A stretch of 48,557 nucleotides of DNA from CAYLPU01 sp964385635 (GCA_964385635.1 CAYLPU010000029.1:1-48557), one strand, 5' to 3'. Shown: positions 22,164-30,565, counted from the stretch's first letter. The notes: generated by a model not told the origin, from the sequence alone. Translations and numbers: made by a program.

Positions 22164-23447
22164 ATGCCAGAAGACCTGCGGCAGCGGCTGCGTGAACTGG
22201 GTGTGGTGCGTGGAGTACGTGAACTGGCGACGATTCCCCCCCGTCGCCGCGTCACGATTGAGGACCTGGTGCCCGGCCGCGTCCATACGACCTCCCACGG
22301 GCAGTGCTTCGTCGTTGAGACGACCTATCCGCTCGACTATCTTCACGGCGACCTTCCTCTCTCCGCGTTCCTGGACCTGTCCCCTGAGGCCGCCGCGCGG
22401 GTCGCGCGAGATGCTGCACTGTCCAGCGTGGACCTGCGGCGAGTCTGCTTCCTCGATACGGAGACGACTGGACTTTCCGGCGGCACCGGCACGATGGCCT
22501 TCATCGTCGGGCTGGGCTTTTACGCCAAGGAGGGTTTCCGTGTACACCAGTATTTCCTGCGCGACCCCGGCGACGAGCCTGCGATGGTCGAGGCGCTGGC
22601 GGAGCATCTGCCGGAGTTCGAGGCCCTGGTTTCGTTCAACGGCCGTGCCTTCGACGTGCCGATTCTTGAAAATCGCTTCATCCTGGCTCGCATACTGCCA
22701 CCGACAGTAGACGTGCCTCAGCTCGACCTGCTGCACCCCGCGCGGCGACTGTGGCACCACGGTCTGCCCTCGTGCAGGCTGACTACCCTCGAGCGGGAGG
22801 TGCTGGGCGTGCTGCGCGAGCAGGACGATGTGCCCGGCGGCGTTATCCCCTATCTCTATCGCGACTATCTGCGCACGGGCGACGCCCGCGAGATGAAGCG
22901 CGTGCTCTATCACAACGCGATGGACATCCTCAGCCTGGTCACGTTGGCTGTGCGGTTGTGCCGGGCTTTCGCCGACCCCTGGGCCGAGGAGACGCTGAAC
23001 AGCGCAGAGTTCTATGGGTTGGGCCGCTGGTACGCAGCCGAGGGTCGGCTTGCCGAGGCGGAACGGGCCTACCGGACGGCCCTTCGACCCTTCGACGAGG
23101 CTCAGGGTAGGCTGTGCTCAGGACAAGCCCTCAGGTCCGACCTGGCCATCGACTTGCGCGCCAAGGCACTACGCGATCTGGGATACCTCCTCAAGCGGGC
23201 TGACCGCCGGGCCGAAGCCTTCGCCTACTGGCAGCAACTCGCGTTGGAAGCGAGAGACGATGTGCTGGCTCATATTGAACTGGCCAAGTACTTCGAATGG
23301 CACGTTAAGAATCTCTCACTGGCCGCTGGGTGGACGCGGGCGGCGCTGGCGCGGATCGAGAACTGGCCCGCCGAGACACGCCGCGACCTCGCGCTGGCCG
23401 AGTTGCACCACCGGCTGGCGCGGCTGGAGCGGAAGATGAGCCGTTAG
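22164..23447 (+). CDS. RNase H-like 3'-5' exonuclease (YprB/RNase_H_2 type) with TPR-like C-terminus
   Basis: DEDD-type exonuclease motifs are intact: ExoI VCFLDTETTGLSGGTGTMAF, ExoII LVSFNGRAFDVPILENRF, and ExoIII HNAMDILSLV. The HxAxD-type third motif is that of the YprB-like RNase_H_2 family. Residues about 270-425 form TPR-like helices (EFYGLGRWYAAEGRLAEAER; DLGYLLKRADRRAEAFAYWQ). Between two of these helices a repeat insert encodes PFDEAQGRLCSGQA (about 307-322). The ATG at 22164 is chosen; a TTG at 22146 would overlap the transpeptidase stop. The two genes are probably cotranscribed. The natural substrate is unknown. Confidence 0.82.
   Translation: MPEDLRQRLRELGVVRGVRELATIPPRRRVTIEDLVPGRVHTTSHGQCFVVETTYPLDYLHGDLPLSAFLDLSPEAAARVARDAALSSVDLRRVCFLDTETTGLSGGTGTMAFIVGLGFYAKEGFRVHQYFLRDPGDEPAMVEALAEHLPEFEALVSFNGRAFDVPILENRFILARILPPTVDVPQLDLLHPARRLWHHGLPSCRLTTLEREVLGVLREQDDVPGGVIPYLYRDYLRTGDAREMKRVLYHNAMDILSLVTLAVRLCRAFADPWAEETLNSAEFYGLGRWYAAEGRLAEAERAYRTALRPFDEAQGRLCSGQALRSDLAIDLRAKALRDLGYLLKRADRRAEAFAYWQQLALEARDDVLAHIELAKYFEWHVKNLSLAAGWTRAALARIENWPAETRRDLALAELHHRLARLERKMSR
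23081..23136 (+). repeat. Dispersed TTCGACGAGGCTCAGG-type repeat in the exonuclease gene
   Basis: CCCTTCGACGAGGCTCAGGG is followed by GTGCTCAGGACAAGCCCTCA. It is related to the repeat in the methyltransferase at 2067-2090 and to the one at 32211-32247. It lies in a helix-helix loop, in frame. Confidence 0.6.
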
Positions 23448-23483
23448 CCGTAGCAATGAATGTGGGTGGACTGGTGCCTAAAC

Positions 23484-23512
23484 TGGACGCCGTATCGAAT
23501 CTGTGTTAAAAT
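23484..23512 (+). promoter_or_regulatory. Promoter of the second L,D-transpeptidase
   Basis: TGGACG (23484-23489), 17 bases, TAAAAT (23507-23512), with an extended -10 TG at 23504-23505. The start codon is 37 bases further on. Confidence 0.5.
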
Positions 23513-23548
23513 TACACTCCCATCTTGGTTTTATCGTCGGAGACTGGT

Positions 23549-24748
23549 GTGCGTCGCTATCTGTTGGTCACTCTGGCATTACTCATCCTGCTGGCCCTGA
23601 AGGCGGATCCCTCTGCAGCGGCCGGCCCGTATGATCCGGGACAGCCCCCTGCTCGGGCCGTTCACACCCGTTACGTCTGTGTGCCCAGCCTCATCTGGCG
23701 CAGCCCGGAACTGTGCCCTTCCCATGGACCTGGCACTACCGCCTACCGCATCGCCTCCATTCACCTGCCCGATCCGCTGCCCGAACTGCCCGTGTTTGAA
23801 CTCCCCCACGACGAAGACGACGACGACGACCTCGTCCCTCACACCTATGCCTACGTCAAGACCCTGCCGCTGAACGTATACCGCCACCCGATGGAGGCCG
23901 CGATGGGCTTGCCACCGGCATACACGATGTTCTCCGGTGACTGGTGGATCAGCGTGGATGGCATAGTCGAGTACGAGGGACAGCAATGGTATCAGATCAA
24001 CGAGGAGGAGTTCATCCCGGCCGACACGCTGGCGCTTGCCAGCCCCTCCCGTTTCCAGGGTGTCTATCTCACCGAGCAGCCACAGCACCCCTTCGCCTGG
24101 ATCAACCGTTGGGTGCAGCCCTCGGTCGCGCCCCAGGACGCGCCCAACGGATCCGTTGAGGGACTTAACCGCTACCAACTGGTCACTATCTTTGCCGAAG
24201 AACGACGCGGCGACGAAATCTGGTACCTGGTCGGTTCCGAACAGTGGGTGCAGCAGGAGAATGTATCACGGGTGGACGTGAACCCGCCACCGCCGGAGGT
24301 CGGCCCAGGCGAGAAGTGGATCGCAGTGGACCTGTTTGAGCAGACGATTGCCGCCTACGAGGGGGAACGCATGGTCTACGCCACGCTTATCTCCAGCGGC
24401 CGGACGGCCACCGCCACTCCACCCGGCCTGTACAGCCTCTGGTCCAAGGTGCGGAAAGGCAAGATGAGCAACCCCGACGTGGAGGATGGGAGCCCAACCT
24501 GGTACTTTATTGAAGACGTGCCCTGGACACTGTACTTCCACGAAGGATATTCCATTCACGCCGCCTTCTGGCACGACGCTTTTGGCTTCCAGCGCAGCCA
24601 CGGCTGCGTCAACCTGCCCCCACGTGACGCGCTATGGCTGTTTAACTGGGCTGATCCGTTCACTCCCGAGGACGTGGACCTGGCCTATGTGGGAGAAGGT
24701 TCGCCGACCACCTGGGTCTGGGTGCACTTCACGTCGCCCTTTGAGTGA
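23549..24748 (+). CDS. Secreted L,D-transpeptidase (YkuD)
   Basis: The 399-residue protein has a Sec signal peptide (YLLVTLALLILLALKADPSA, about 4-23), an acidic stretch HDEDDDDD (about 87-94), SH3-like repeats and a C-terminal YkuD domain (about 265-390): WIAVDLFEQTIAAYEGERMV, TPPGLYSLWSKV, HEGYSIHAAFWHDAFGFQRS and HGCVNLPPRDALWLFNW with the catalytic Cys. The GTG at 23549 is chosen since it directly precedes the signal peptide's VRRYLL and follows TCGGAGA; a TTG at 23525 is an alternative. Like the 21160 gene it should act on peptidoglycan outside the membrane. No close neighbour explains two copies. Confidence 0.87.
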   Translation: MRRYLLVTLALLILLALKADPSAAAGPYDPGQPPARAVHTRYVCVPSLIWRSPELCPSHGPGTTAYRIASIHLPDPLPELPVFELPHDEDDDDDLVPHTYAYVKTLPLNVYRHPMEAAMGLPPAYTMFSGDWWISVDGIVEYEGQQWYQINEEEFIPADTLALASPSRFQGVYLTEQPQHPFAWINRWVQPSVAPQDAPNGSVEGLNRYQLVTIFAEERRGDEIWYLVGSEQWVQQENVSRVDVNPPPPEVGPGEKWIAVDLFEQTIAAYEGERMVYATLISSGRTATATPPGLYSLWSKVRKGKMSNPDVEDGSPTWYFIEDVPWTLYFHEGYSIHAAFWHDAFGFQRSHGCVNLPPRDALWLFNWADPFTPEDVDLAYVGEGSPTTWVWVHFTSPFE

Positions 24749-24813
24749 GAGAAGAGACCTCCAACATAGGGCGGGAGAATAGAGAGCAAGAATCCAAAGT
24801 CCCTGACCTGCCG

Positions 24814-26508
24814 ATGAAACCAACCACCCCGTCACGCCGTGCGCTGTTGCTGGCCTTGCTCGCCAGCCTGGGCCTGCTCGCGGCCCTGTTCGCCGCCTGT
24901 GGCAATCCCACCAGTCCCGACGCCATCCCCACGCCGACCCGCACCCCGCGTCCCACCCCCACGTTGACTCCTTCGCCAACTCCCCTGCCCACTCCTACCC
25001 CAGCCTGGCCGGTGACCGTCTTCGTCCCCGAAGGACTGCCCGTGCCCGTCACCGACAGGTTGCGCGCAGTCCTTGTCACCCATCCCGACCTCTTCGTCCT
25101 GACCTCTTCCGCCGAGGCCGCCGACGTGCAGGCGACGCTCAACCCCAGCCCCAACGCAACCCCGCTCGCCGAGTGGGTCTACGTCGTCGTGGCTCCCTTC
25201 CCCACCCTCACCGACGAAGTGGCCTGGGCCGACGTCGTCAGCAGTTGGAACGGCACCCCGAGTGGCCCCTTCGCGGGCCAGCCACTGCTGATGACCATTG
25301 ATACCGCTATGATGCTGACCACCGTGATGGGCCAGTACGCCCCCGGCGCGGCCGAGATCGTCTCGGCAGAGGAAATCGTGCAGCGAGCCTGGAACACTCG
25401 CCCGGCCTGGGCCATCATCTCCTTCGACCAACTGGAGCCACGTTGGAAGGCGCTGCGTGTGGACGGTGTCTCGGTGCTCGACAAGGGAATGGACACAGCG
25501 GCCTATCCGCTGGTCGTGCGCGCTGGCATAACCGGCCTCGATCGTGGCGTCGTCAGGCTTCAGGAGGCGATAGGTACTTCACTCACCAACCGGGATCCGG
25601 CCAAGATGTCGGTGGTCGTGATGACCGGAGTGACCGCCCTCGCCCGAGCCATAGGTATGAGAATGGACCGGTACGGCATGACCTACCCTGCCGAGGACAT
25701 CCGCCCCTGGCTGGTCGAGCCTGACATCACCCACATCAGCAGCGAGGTTTCCTTCGCCGAGAACTGTCCCCCGCCAGCCGACTACACGACGATGGTCTTC
25801 TGTTCCAACCCGCGCTACATCGAACTGCTGGAGGATGTGGACGTAGACGTGATCGAGTTGACCGGCAACCACCTGCTTGACTGGGGGCTGGAGGCGATGC
25901 AACTCTCGCTGACGATGTACGACGAGCGCTCCATCCCCTACTTCGGCGGCGGGTGGAACCTGGCACAGGCACGACGACCCCTGACGCTCACCCACGGCGT
26001 GCACACCTTCGGCTTCATAGGCTGCAACCCGGTGGGGCCGGGCGCCAATTGGGCGACGGACGACCGCGCGGGCGCGGCCTCCTGCGACTACGACCTGCTC
26101 CACAGCCAGATCCGGGAGTTGCGCGAGCAAGGTATTATTCCCATCGTCACCCTCCAGTACTGGGAGTTTTACCAGTACGAGCCCACGCCGCAGCAGCGGG
26201 CCGAGTTCCGCGCGCTGGCCGAGGCGGGCGCGGTCATCGTCAGTGGCAGCCAGGCCCACCAGCCGCAGGGCTTCGACTTCCACGCTGGGGCTTTCATTCA
26301 CTATGGCCTCGGCAACCTTTTCTTCGACCAGATGTGGTCACTGGAGACGCGGCAGGAGTTCGTGGACCGGCACGTCTTCTACGACGGGCGGCACATCAGC
26401 ACCGAGGTACTGACGGCGATCCTGGAGGACTACGCCCGCCCGCGCCCGATGACGCCTGAGGAGCGGGACGTGCTGCTGAGGGCGGCGTTCACGGCGAGCG
26501 GGTGGTGA
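24814..26508 (+). CDS. CapA-type lipoprotein (poly-gamma-glutamate synthesis/metallophosphatase-like)
   Basis: The 564-residue protein has a lipoprotein signal (LLALLASLGLLAALFAACGN, Cys at about residue 29) and a long Thr/Pro linker (TPTRTPRPTPTLTPSPTPLP). A poorly conserved domain (about 70-270) is followed by a CapA domain (about 270-545): VVVMTGVTALARAIGMRMD, ELTGNHLLDWGLEAM, FGFIGCNPVG, and AVIVSGSQAHQPQGFDFHAG ... YGLGNLFFDQMW. The H and N residues expected in the calcineurin-like fold are present in GNHL and SQAHQPQ. CapA proteins act in polyglutamate or cell-surface polymer assembly. Starting at ATG 24814 gives a standard signal peptide; GTG 24745 would overlap the transpeptidase stop and add 23 polar residues. 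Confidence 0.8.
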   Translation: MKPTTPSRRALLLALLASLGLLAALFAACGNPTSPDAIPTPTRTPRPTPTLTPSPTPLPTPTPAWPVTVFVPEGLPVPVTDRLRAVLVTHPDLFVLTSSAEAADVQATLNPSPNATPLAEWVYVVVAPFPTLTDEVAWADVVSSWNGTPSGPFAGQPLLMTIDTAMMLTTVMGQYAPGAAEIVSAEEIVQRAWNTRPAWAIISFDQLEPRWKALRVDGVSVLDKGMDTAAYPLVVRAGITGLDRGVVRLQEAIGTSLTNRDPAKMSVVVMTGVTALARAIGMRMDRYGMTYPAEDIRPWLVEPDITHISSEVSFAENCPPPADYTTMVFCSNPRYIELLEDVDVDVIELTGNHLLDWGLEAMQLSLTMYDERSIPYFGGGWNLAQARRPLTLTHGVHTFGFIGCNPVGPGANWATDDRAGAASCDYDLLHSQIRELREQGIIPIVTLQYWEFYQYEPTPQQRAEFRALAEAGAVIVSGSQAHQPQGFDFHAGAFIHYGLGNLFFDQMWSLETRQEFVDRHVFYDGRHISTEVLTAILEDYARPRPMTPEERDVLLRAAFTASGW

Positions 26509-26562
26509 GCACCGGACGAGGTCAAACACCGGTTCGCTGACCACTGACCAAGAGGACTGCTT

Positions 26563-26988
26563 ATGGAGAAGAAAACCCGCCGCCCCATCCCAATGGAATT
26601 CGGCTCCATGCCGCTCGACCCGGTATACGCCTGGGGGATCGTCCTGGAACCGGTGGAGACGCTCATTGAGCACACTGCCGGTTTCATCGAGCAACTGGCC
26701 AGGGAGACCTACGAGCGCGGCGAGGAGTTTAGCCTGGAGGAACTGGAGCGGCGCTTCCTCGCCTTCTTCGACCGGTTGGTGCAGGAGGGCACGCTCACCC
26801 GCCTGCCGGATGCTCCCCCCGAGATGGGACGCCGGATCTTAGGCCCTCGCCGTTGGCTGCGCGCCCAGCGCATCCGCATCAACCGGACCGCCGCCCACTG
26901 GCGCGAACATGGTGGCCCCGACCCGGCCTCGAAACCCGTTGCTTCCGCGCATGCCACACCATCCCGAAGAAGCGCGCCGTGTCCTTGA
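26563..26988 (+). CDS. Hypothetical protein of 141 residues, overlapping the glycosyltransferase end
   Basis: I do not recognise this protein. It starts MEKKTRRPIPMEFGSMPLDP and is mainly charged and helical (about 35-75: FIEQLARETYERGEEFSLEE then LERRFLAFFDRLVQEG), ending in a basic Pro/Ser tail. No signal peptide or membrane segment is seen. AGAGGA lies upstream of ATG 26563. It converges on the glycosyltransferase at 27601 and the two reading frames overlap by 110 bases, so the last 35 codons of each cannot both be conserved coding sequence unless they are under double constraint. Confidence 0.5.
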   Translation: MEKKTRRPIPMEFGSMPLDPVYAWGIVLEPVETLIEHTAGFIEQLARETYERGEEFSLEELERRFLAFFDRLVQEGTLTRLPDAPPEMGRRILGPRRWLRAQRIRINRTAAHWREHGGPDPASKPVASAHATPSRRSAPCP

Positions 26989-27601
26989 TTGGATGGAAAT
27001 AACTCACCTTGCCTATACCGTAGATGGTGCGGATGTCCACCCAGCCGATGCACATTCCCTTGCAGACTGCCTGAACGATGACCTCGACCTCTAACTCGAA
27101 GCCAGTGGTGGTCAGGTCGAGCCTTTCCAGGAGGCGGCGGTCATACAGGCGATAGCCACTCTGGTTATCGTAGATGCGCGTACCCAGCGCCAGCGAGAGC
27201 AGCCACGAGCCGAAGGGGTTGACAAGAGAGCGAAGGAAGGGCATCTGGCTGAAGTCGCGCCGCCCGACGATGAGGTCCCCTGCGCCAGCATCGTAGGCGG
27301 CCAGGAACTTGGGGATATCGGCTGGGTCGTGTTGGCCATCAGCATCGAGCGTGAGGACAGCCTCGTAGTCCCGCTCCAGCGCCCAGGTGAAGCCATCCAT
27401 CAGCGCCACGCCCTTGCCCCGATTCCGGGAGTGGCGCACGACGGTGGCGCCAGCGGCCTCAGCCACAGCGGGCGTACCGTCGTGGGAGCCGTCGTCCACC
27501 ACCAGCACCTGCAGGTGAGCCCTCGTCGCCTCTACGACAGGGCCAATGCGAGTCGCCTCGTTCCAGGCAGGAATGAGGGCGATAATTGGGACTTCGCTCA
27601 T
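26879..27601 (-). CDS. Glycosyltransferase family 2 (dolichol-phosphate mannose synthase-like)
   Basis: The 240-residue protein is a GT-A fold transferase: IIALIPAWNEATRIGPVV (about 5-22), VLVVDDGSHDGTPAVAEAAG with the nucleotide-binding Asp pair, VRHSRNRGKGVALMDGFTWA, and LTLDADGQHDP with the metal-binding DxD. The pattern matches polyprenyl-phosphate mannosyl/glucosyl transferases. It has no membrane segment in the readable part. Residues after about 222 are not typical of the family and overlap the convergent gene. ATG 27601 is preferred over GTG 27607, with CAGGGAG upstream. The acceptor is probably undecaprenyl phosphate, by family analogy. Confidence 0.85.
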   Translation of the reverse strand: MSEVPIIALIPAWNEATRIGPVVEATRAHLQVLVVDDGSHDGTPAVAEAAGATVVRHSRNRGKGVALMDGFTWALERDYEAVLTLDADGQHDPADIPKFLAAYDAGAGDLIVGRRDFSQMPFLRSLVNPFGSWLLSLALGTRIYDNQSGYRLYDRRLLERLDLTTTGFELEVEVIVQAVCKGMCIGWVDIRTIYGIGKVSYFHPIKDTARFFGMVWHARKQRVSRPGRGHHVRASGRRSG

Positions 27602-27721
27602 TGACACACTCCCTGCGACAATATAGTTGCCGGGTACTCATTGCTGGATGCTCAATAGTATACCAGCATCGAATATCAGCATCAAGATTATACCACCTTT
27701 AAACGACACAACCACCTCGGC

Positions 27722-27750
27722 TTGACAAGTCGACGAAATTGTGGTATTTT
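27722..27750 (+). promoter_or_regulatory. Promoter of the repeat-tailed cold-shock gene
   Basis: TTGACA (27722-27727), 17 bases ending GTGG, TATTTT (27745-27750). The leader to ATG 27855 is about 98 bases, long as is usual for cold-shock genes. Confidence 0.75.
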
Positions 27751-27780
27751 GCTGCTCATTGTCACGGTGTTCGGCAGCGT

Positions 27781-27823
27781 CGCCCTCGGTGTAGGAAAAT
27801 GCGGAAGGGCGCTCTGACCGAGG
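27781..27823 (+). promoter_or_regulatory. Cold-shock leader with two mutually exclusive stems
   Basis: CGCCCT (27781-27786) can pair with AGGGCG (27806-27811), and CCTCGGT (27784-27790) can pair with ACCGAGG (27817-27823). The two stems share CCT at 27784-27786, so only one can form at a time. A switch between them would change the structure ahead of the ribosome-binding site GAGGAAGGA (27841-27849). This is inferred from complementarity only. Confidence 0.4.
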
Positions 27824-27854
27824 CCGAAGTATGTCACAAGGAGGAAGGAAAATT

Positions 27855-28463
27855 ATGGAGAACAGTGATCGCGCTCTGGGGACCGTCCAGTGGTTCAGCC
27901 GCGTGAAGGGATATGGATTCATCCGTCCCGATGGGCAGGAGGAGGACGTCTTCGTCCACTACTCCGCCGTCCGCGGTGATGGCTACCGGAACTTGAACCA
28001 GGACCAGCGGGTGGAGTTCACGCTGGAAGACACCCCCAAAGGGCCTCAAGCCGTGGATGTCATCGGGCTTGACACAGGAGAGAGCAAGTCCGTGGACGCC
28101 GTCGGGCTTGACACAGGAGAGAGCGAGTCCGTGGACGTCGTCGGGCTTGACACAGGAGAGAGCGAGTCCGTGGACGCCGTCGGGCTTGACACAGGAGAGA
28201 GCGAGTCCGTGGACGTCGTNNNNNNNNNNNNNNNNNNNNNNNNNNNNNNNNNNNNNNNNNNNNNNNNNNNNNNNNNNNNNNNNNNNNNNNNNNNNNNNNN
28301 NNNNNNNNNNNNNNNNNNNAGCGAGTCCGTGGACGTCGTCGGGCTTGACACAGGAGAGAGCGAGTCCGTGGACGTCGTCGGGCTTGACACAGGAGAGAGC
28401 GAGTCCGTGGACGCCGTCGGGCTTGACACAGGAGAGAGCGAGTCCGCAGAAGCATACATTTAA
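27855..28463 (+). CDS. Cold-shock domain protein with acidic 13-residue tandem repeats
   Basis: Residues 1-67 are a cold-shock domain with RNA-binding motifs KGYGFI (RNP1) and VFVHY (RNP2): GTVQWFSRVKGYGFIRPDG ... EEDVFVHYSAVR. It should bind single-stranded RNA or DNA. Cold-shock proteins normally end near residue 67. Here the sequence goes on with repeats of VGLDTGESESVD(V/A), 39 bases each, four before the gap and more after. The repeat is acidic and unstructured in appearance, so it could tune RNA binding or phase behaviour, or be selfish DNA. The copy number is unknown because of the 100-N gap. A factor-independent terminator follows at 28489. Confidence 0.85.
   Translation: MENSDRALGTVQWFSRVKGYGFIRPDGQEEDVFVHYSAVRGDGYRNLNQDQRVEFTLEDTPKGPQAVDVIGLDTGESKSVDAVGLDTGESESVDVVGLDTGESESVDAVGLDTGESESVDVXXXXXXXXXXXXXXXXXXXXXXXXXXXXXXXXXXSESVDVVGLDTGESESVDVVGLDTGESESVDAVGLDTGESESAEAYI
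28059..28446 (+). repeat. 39-base tandem repeat in the cold-shock gene
   Basis: The unit reads GTCGGGCTTGACACAGGAGA then GAGCGAGTCCGTGGAC. It is repeated with alternating GTC/GCC codons at the junctions; the first copy has ATC GGG and AAG instead of GAG. The array spans the assembly gap. Confidence 0.85.
28220..28319. other. Assembly gap of 100 N
   Basis: Exactly 100 undetermined bases inside the tandem array indicate a scaffold join of unknown true length, most likely caused by the repeat. Confidence 0.98.
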
Positions 28464-28488
28464 GCACGAACCGACAAGATGCCTCTCC

Positions 28489-28519
28489 AGCCCCGGTGGT
28501 GCGAAGCCCCGGGGCTTTT
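28489..28519 (+). terminator. Factor-independent terminator of the cold-shock gene
   Basis: AGCCCCGG (28489-28496), a 12-base loop, CCGGGGCT (28509-28516) and a T run (28516-28519), 26 bases after the stop codon. Confidence 0.75.
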
Positions 28520-28547
28520 CAGTCCCGACTGTTATCTCGGCCACCAT

Positions 28548-28576
28548 TTGACTTTTACACTGTTTGGCGGTATCTT
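28548..28576 (+). promoter_or_regulatory. Promoter of the small membrane protein and nucleoside kinase
   Basis: TTGACT (28548-28553), 17 bases, TATCTT (28571-28576). It lies directly after the cold-shock terminator. Confidence 0.65.
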
Positions 28577-28616
28577 AATGACAGGTAGGACACAGATTGA
28601 AGGGAGGAGACTGCGC

Positions 28617-28853
28617 ATGGTGGAAGACCTGCGGGAACAGACGAGCCACACAGATATGGTGGGAGATCTACGGGAACAGGCGATCCAGGCAGAGGAGGCG
28701 TTCGAGGCTGAGAGGAAAGCACACCTGGCCCAGTCTTTTCTGGGCCTGGTACCGTGGCAGCGATTGGTGCTGGCAGTCTTGCTGTTCCTGAACGTGGCGC
28801 TATGCGGCTGCATGGCGCTCGTGATGACAGGGCGAGTGATGTTGCCATTCTAG
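28617..28853 (+). CDS. Small single-span membrane protein
   Basis: The 78-residue protein has two copies of a DLREQ motif (MVEDLREQTSH and MVGDLREQAIQ), a charged helix EEAFEAERKAH and one membrane span VLAVLLFLNVALCGCMALVM near the C-terminus. Starting at ATG 28617 uses the strong site AGGGAGGAGA (28601-28610); an earlier in-frame ATG at 28578 would lie before that site. No family is recognised. It is eight bases from the kinase gene, so the two may be cotranscribed. Confidence 0.55.
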   Translation: MVEDLREQTSHTDMVGDLREQAIQAEEAFEAERKAHLAQSFLGLVPWQRLVLAVLLFLNVALCGCMALVMTGRVMLPF

Positions 28854-28861
28854 CCTGCGTG

Positions 28862-30565
28862 ATGGGAAGCGAACAAATGGTGCGGAGCGCGAAACCCCGT
28901 GAGACAGCGCTGATGCGCTTTCCCGACGGGCGGGTCTTCGGTGCTGCAGTGGGGACACCGTTGGAGCAGTACATCAAGGTGGCGCTGAGCGACACCCCGG
29001 TGCCTGTCATCGCGGCCCTTGTCGACGGTAAACTGCGCGAACTTACTTACCAGATGTGGTCCGACGCCCGGGTGGACCCCATGTTCCTCTCCAACTCCGA
29101 CGGTATGCGCATCTATCGACGCTCCCTTTCCTTCCTGCTGGTGACCGTCGTGCGTGAACTGTTCCCAGAAGCCCAGATTTTCGTGGACCACACGCTTCCC
29201 TTCGGCGGCTTCTTCTGCCAGGTACAGGGACGGGAACCGTTCAGTGCGGAGGAACTGGCGCAGGTTGAGGCCCGCATGCGAGAGATCGTCGCTGAGGATG
29301 CTCCCATCAGGCGGGAGCACGTGCCCCTCGACGAGGTCGTCGAGATGTTTCGCGCGCGTGGCGAGAAGGAAAAGGTCCAACTCCTGGCGCACCGCCATAA
29401 GGACTACCTCTCGCTCTACAACCTGCGCGGCGTACGCGACTACTTCCACGGCTACATGGTGCCCTCGACCGGGTACCTGCGCTGCTTCGCCCTGCACCTA
29501 TGGCCGCCGGGATTCGTGATCCAGTTTCCGCGCCGCCATCGCCCGACGGAACTCCTTCCCGTGCACGACTACCCACAACTGACAGCTATCTTCCGCGAGT
29601 ATGGTGAATGGCTGCGCTTGCTCGGCGTGGAGTCGGTGAGTGGGCTGAACGAGTCCATCGCCAATGGCCGCATCCGCGAGATCATCCTCGTCTCGGAGGC
29701 ACTACACGAACAGCGCATCGCGCAGATTGCCGATCAGATCGCCCGTCGCCGGACCGAGGTGCGGTTGGTGCTCATCGCCGGCCCCTCCGCCGCTGGCAAG
29801 ACCACCTTCTCCAAGCGGATCTCCGTCCAGTTGTTGGCCCACGGTGTCCGCCCCTTCCCCCTGGCACTGGACAGTTACTTCGTGGACCGGGAGAAGACGC
29901 CTCGAGACGAGTATGGCAACTACAACTTCGAGTCGTTGGGAGCGCTCGACTTGCCGCTATTCAACCAGCATCTCCTGGCCCTTATGCGTGGAGAGAGCGT
30001 GCAACTCCCCCGTTTCAACTTCAAGACCGGCCGGCAAGAGCGGGGCGAGATCGTCCAACTTGGTCCCGAGCACATTATCATCGTTGAGGGCATCCACGGG
30101 CTGAACCCCCGGCTGGTGCCGTCCGTGCCGCGCGAGCGCACCTTCCGCATCTTTGTCTCGGCCCTGACGCAACTCAACGTTGACCGGCACAACCGGGTGC
30201 CGACGACGGACACCCGCCTCGTCCGTCGCATCGTGCGGGATACTACCTACCGGGGGTACACGGCCGAGGAGACCCTGAATCGCTGGGAGAGCGTGCGAAG
30301 AGGGGAGAAGCGGCACATCTTCTCCTATCAGGAACACGCCGATGTGATGCTCAACTCCGCGCTGGTCTATGAACTGGCGGTGCTAAAACCGCTGGCCGAG
30401 CCGCTGTTGCTACAGGTCGAGCCCTCCAGTCCCCGGCGCGTGGAGGCCAAGCGGCTGCTGGCCTTTCTGCAGTGGTTCAAGCCCTGCGGCCCCGATCTGA
30501 TCCCGGACAACTCCATCCTGCGCGAGTTCATCGGCGGCTCTATCCTGCGAGATTATACGCCGTAG
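28862..30565 (+). CDS. Nucleoside (uridine-type) kinase with N-terminal ThrRS-like domain
   Basis: The 567-residue protein joins an N-terminal TGS/threonyl-tRNA-synthetase-like region (about 15-260: MRFPDGRVFGAAVGTPLEQY, HTLPFGGFFCQVQGREPFSA, HKDYLSLYNLRGVRDYFHGY) to a C-terminal phosphoribulokinase/uridine kinase domain (about 295-550). The kinase has a P-loop LIAGPSAAGKTTFSKRI, LALDSYFVDREKTP, HIIIVEGIHGLNPRLVP and VRRIVRDTTYRGYTAEETLN. This two-part architecture is known in uridine kinases from thermophiles and clostridia. It phosphorylates a nucleoside, presumably uridine or cytidine, in salvage. The start at ATG 28862 is tentative; ATG 28877 is an alternative. No key residues are missing. 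Confidence 0.85.
   Translation: MGSEQMVRSAKPRETALMRFPDGRVFGAAVGTPLEQYIKVALSDTPVPVIAALVDGKLRELTYQMWSDARVDPMFLSNSDGMRIYRRSLSFLLVTVVRELFPEAQIFVDHTLPFGGFFCQVQGREPFSAEELAQVEARMREIVAEDAPIRREHVPLDEVVEMFRARGEKEKVQLLAHRHKDYLSLYNLRGVRDYFHGYMVPSTGYLRCFALHLWPPGFVIQFPRRHRPTELLPVHDYPQLTAIFREYGEWLRLLGVESVSGLNESIANGRIREIILVSEALHEQRIAQIADQIARRRTEVRLVLIAGPSAAGKTTFSKRISVQLLAHGVRPFPLALDSYFVDREKTPRDEYGNYNFESLGALDLPLFNQHLLALMRGESVQLPRFNFKTGRQERGEIVQLGPEHIIIVEGIHGLNPRLVPSVPRERTFRIFVSALTQLNVDRHNRVPTTDTRLVRRIVRDTTYRGYTAEETLNRWESVRRGEKRHIFSYQEHADVMLNSALVYELAVLKPLAEPLLLQVEPSSPRRVEAKRLLAFLQWFKPCGPDLIPDNSILREFIGGSILRDYTP

Noticed and set aside
28220..28319. The N-run as a real 100-base insertion
   Set aside because: Exactly 100 N is the conventional placeholder for a gap of unknown size in a scaffold.
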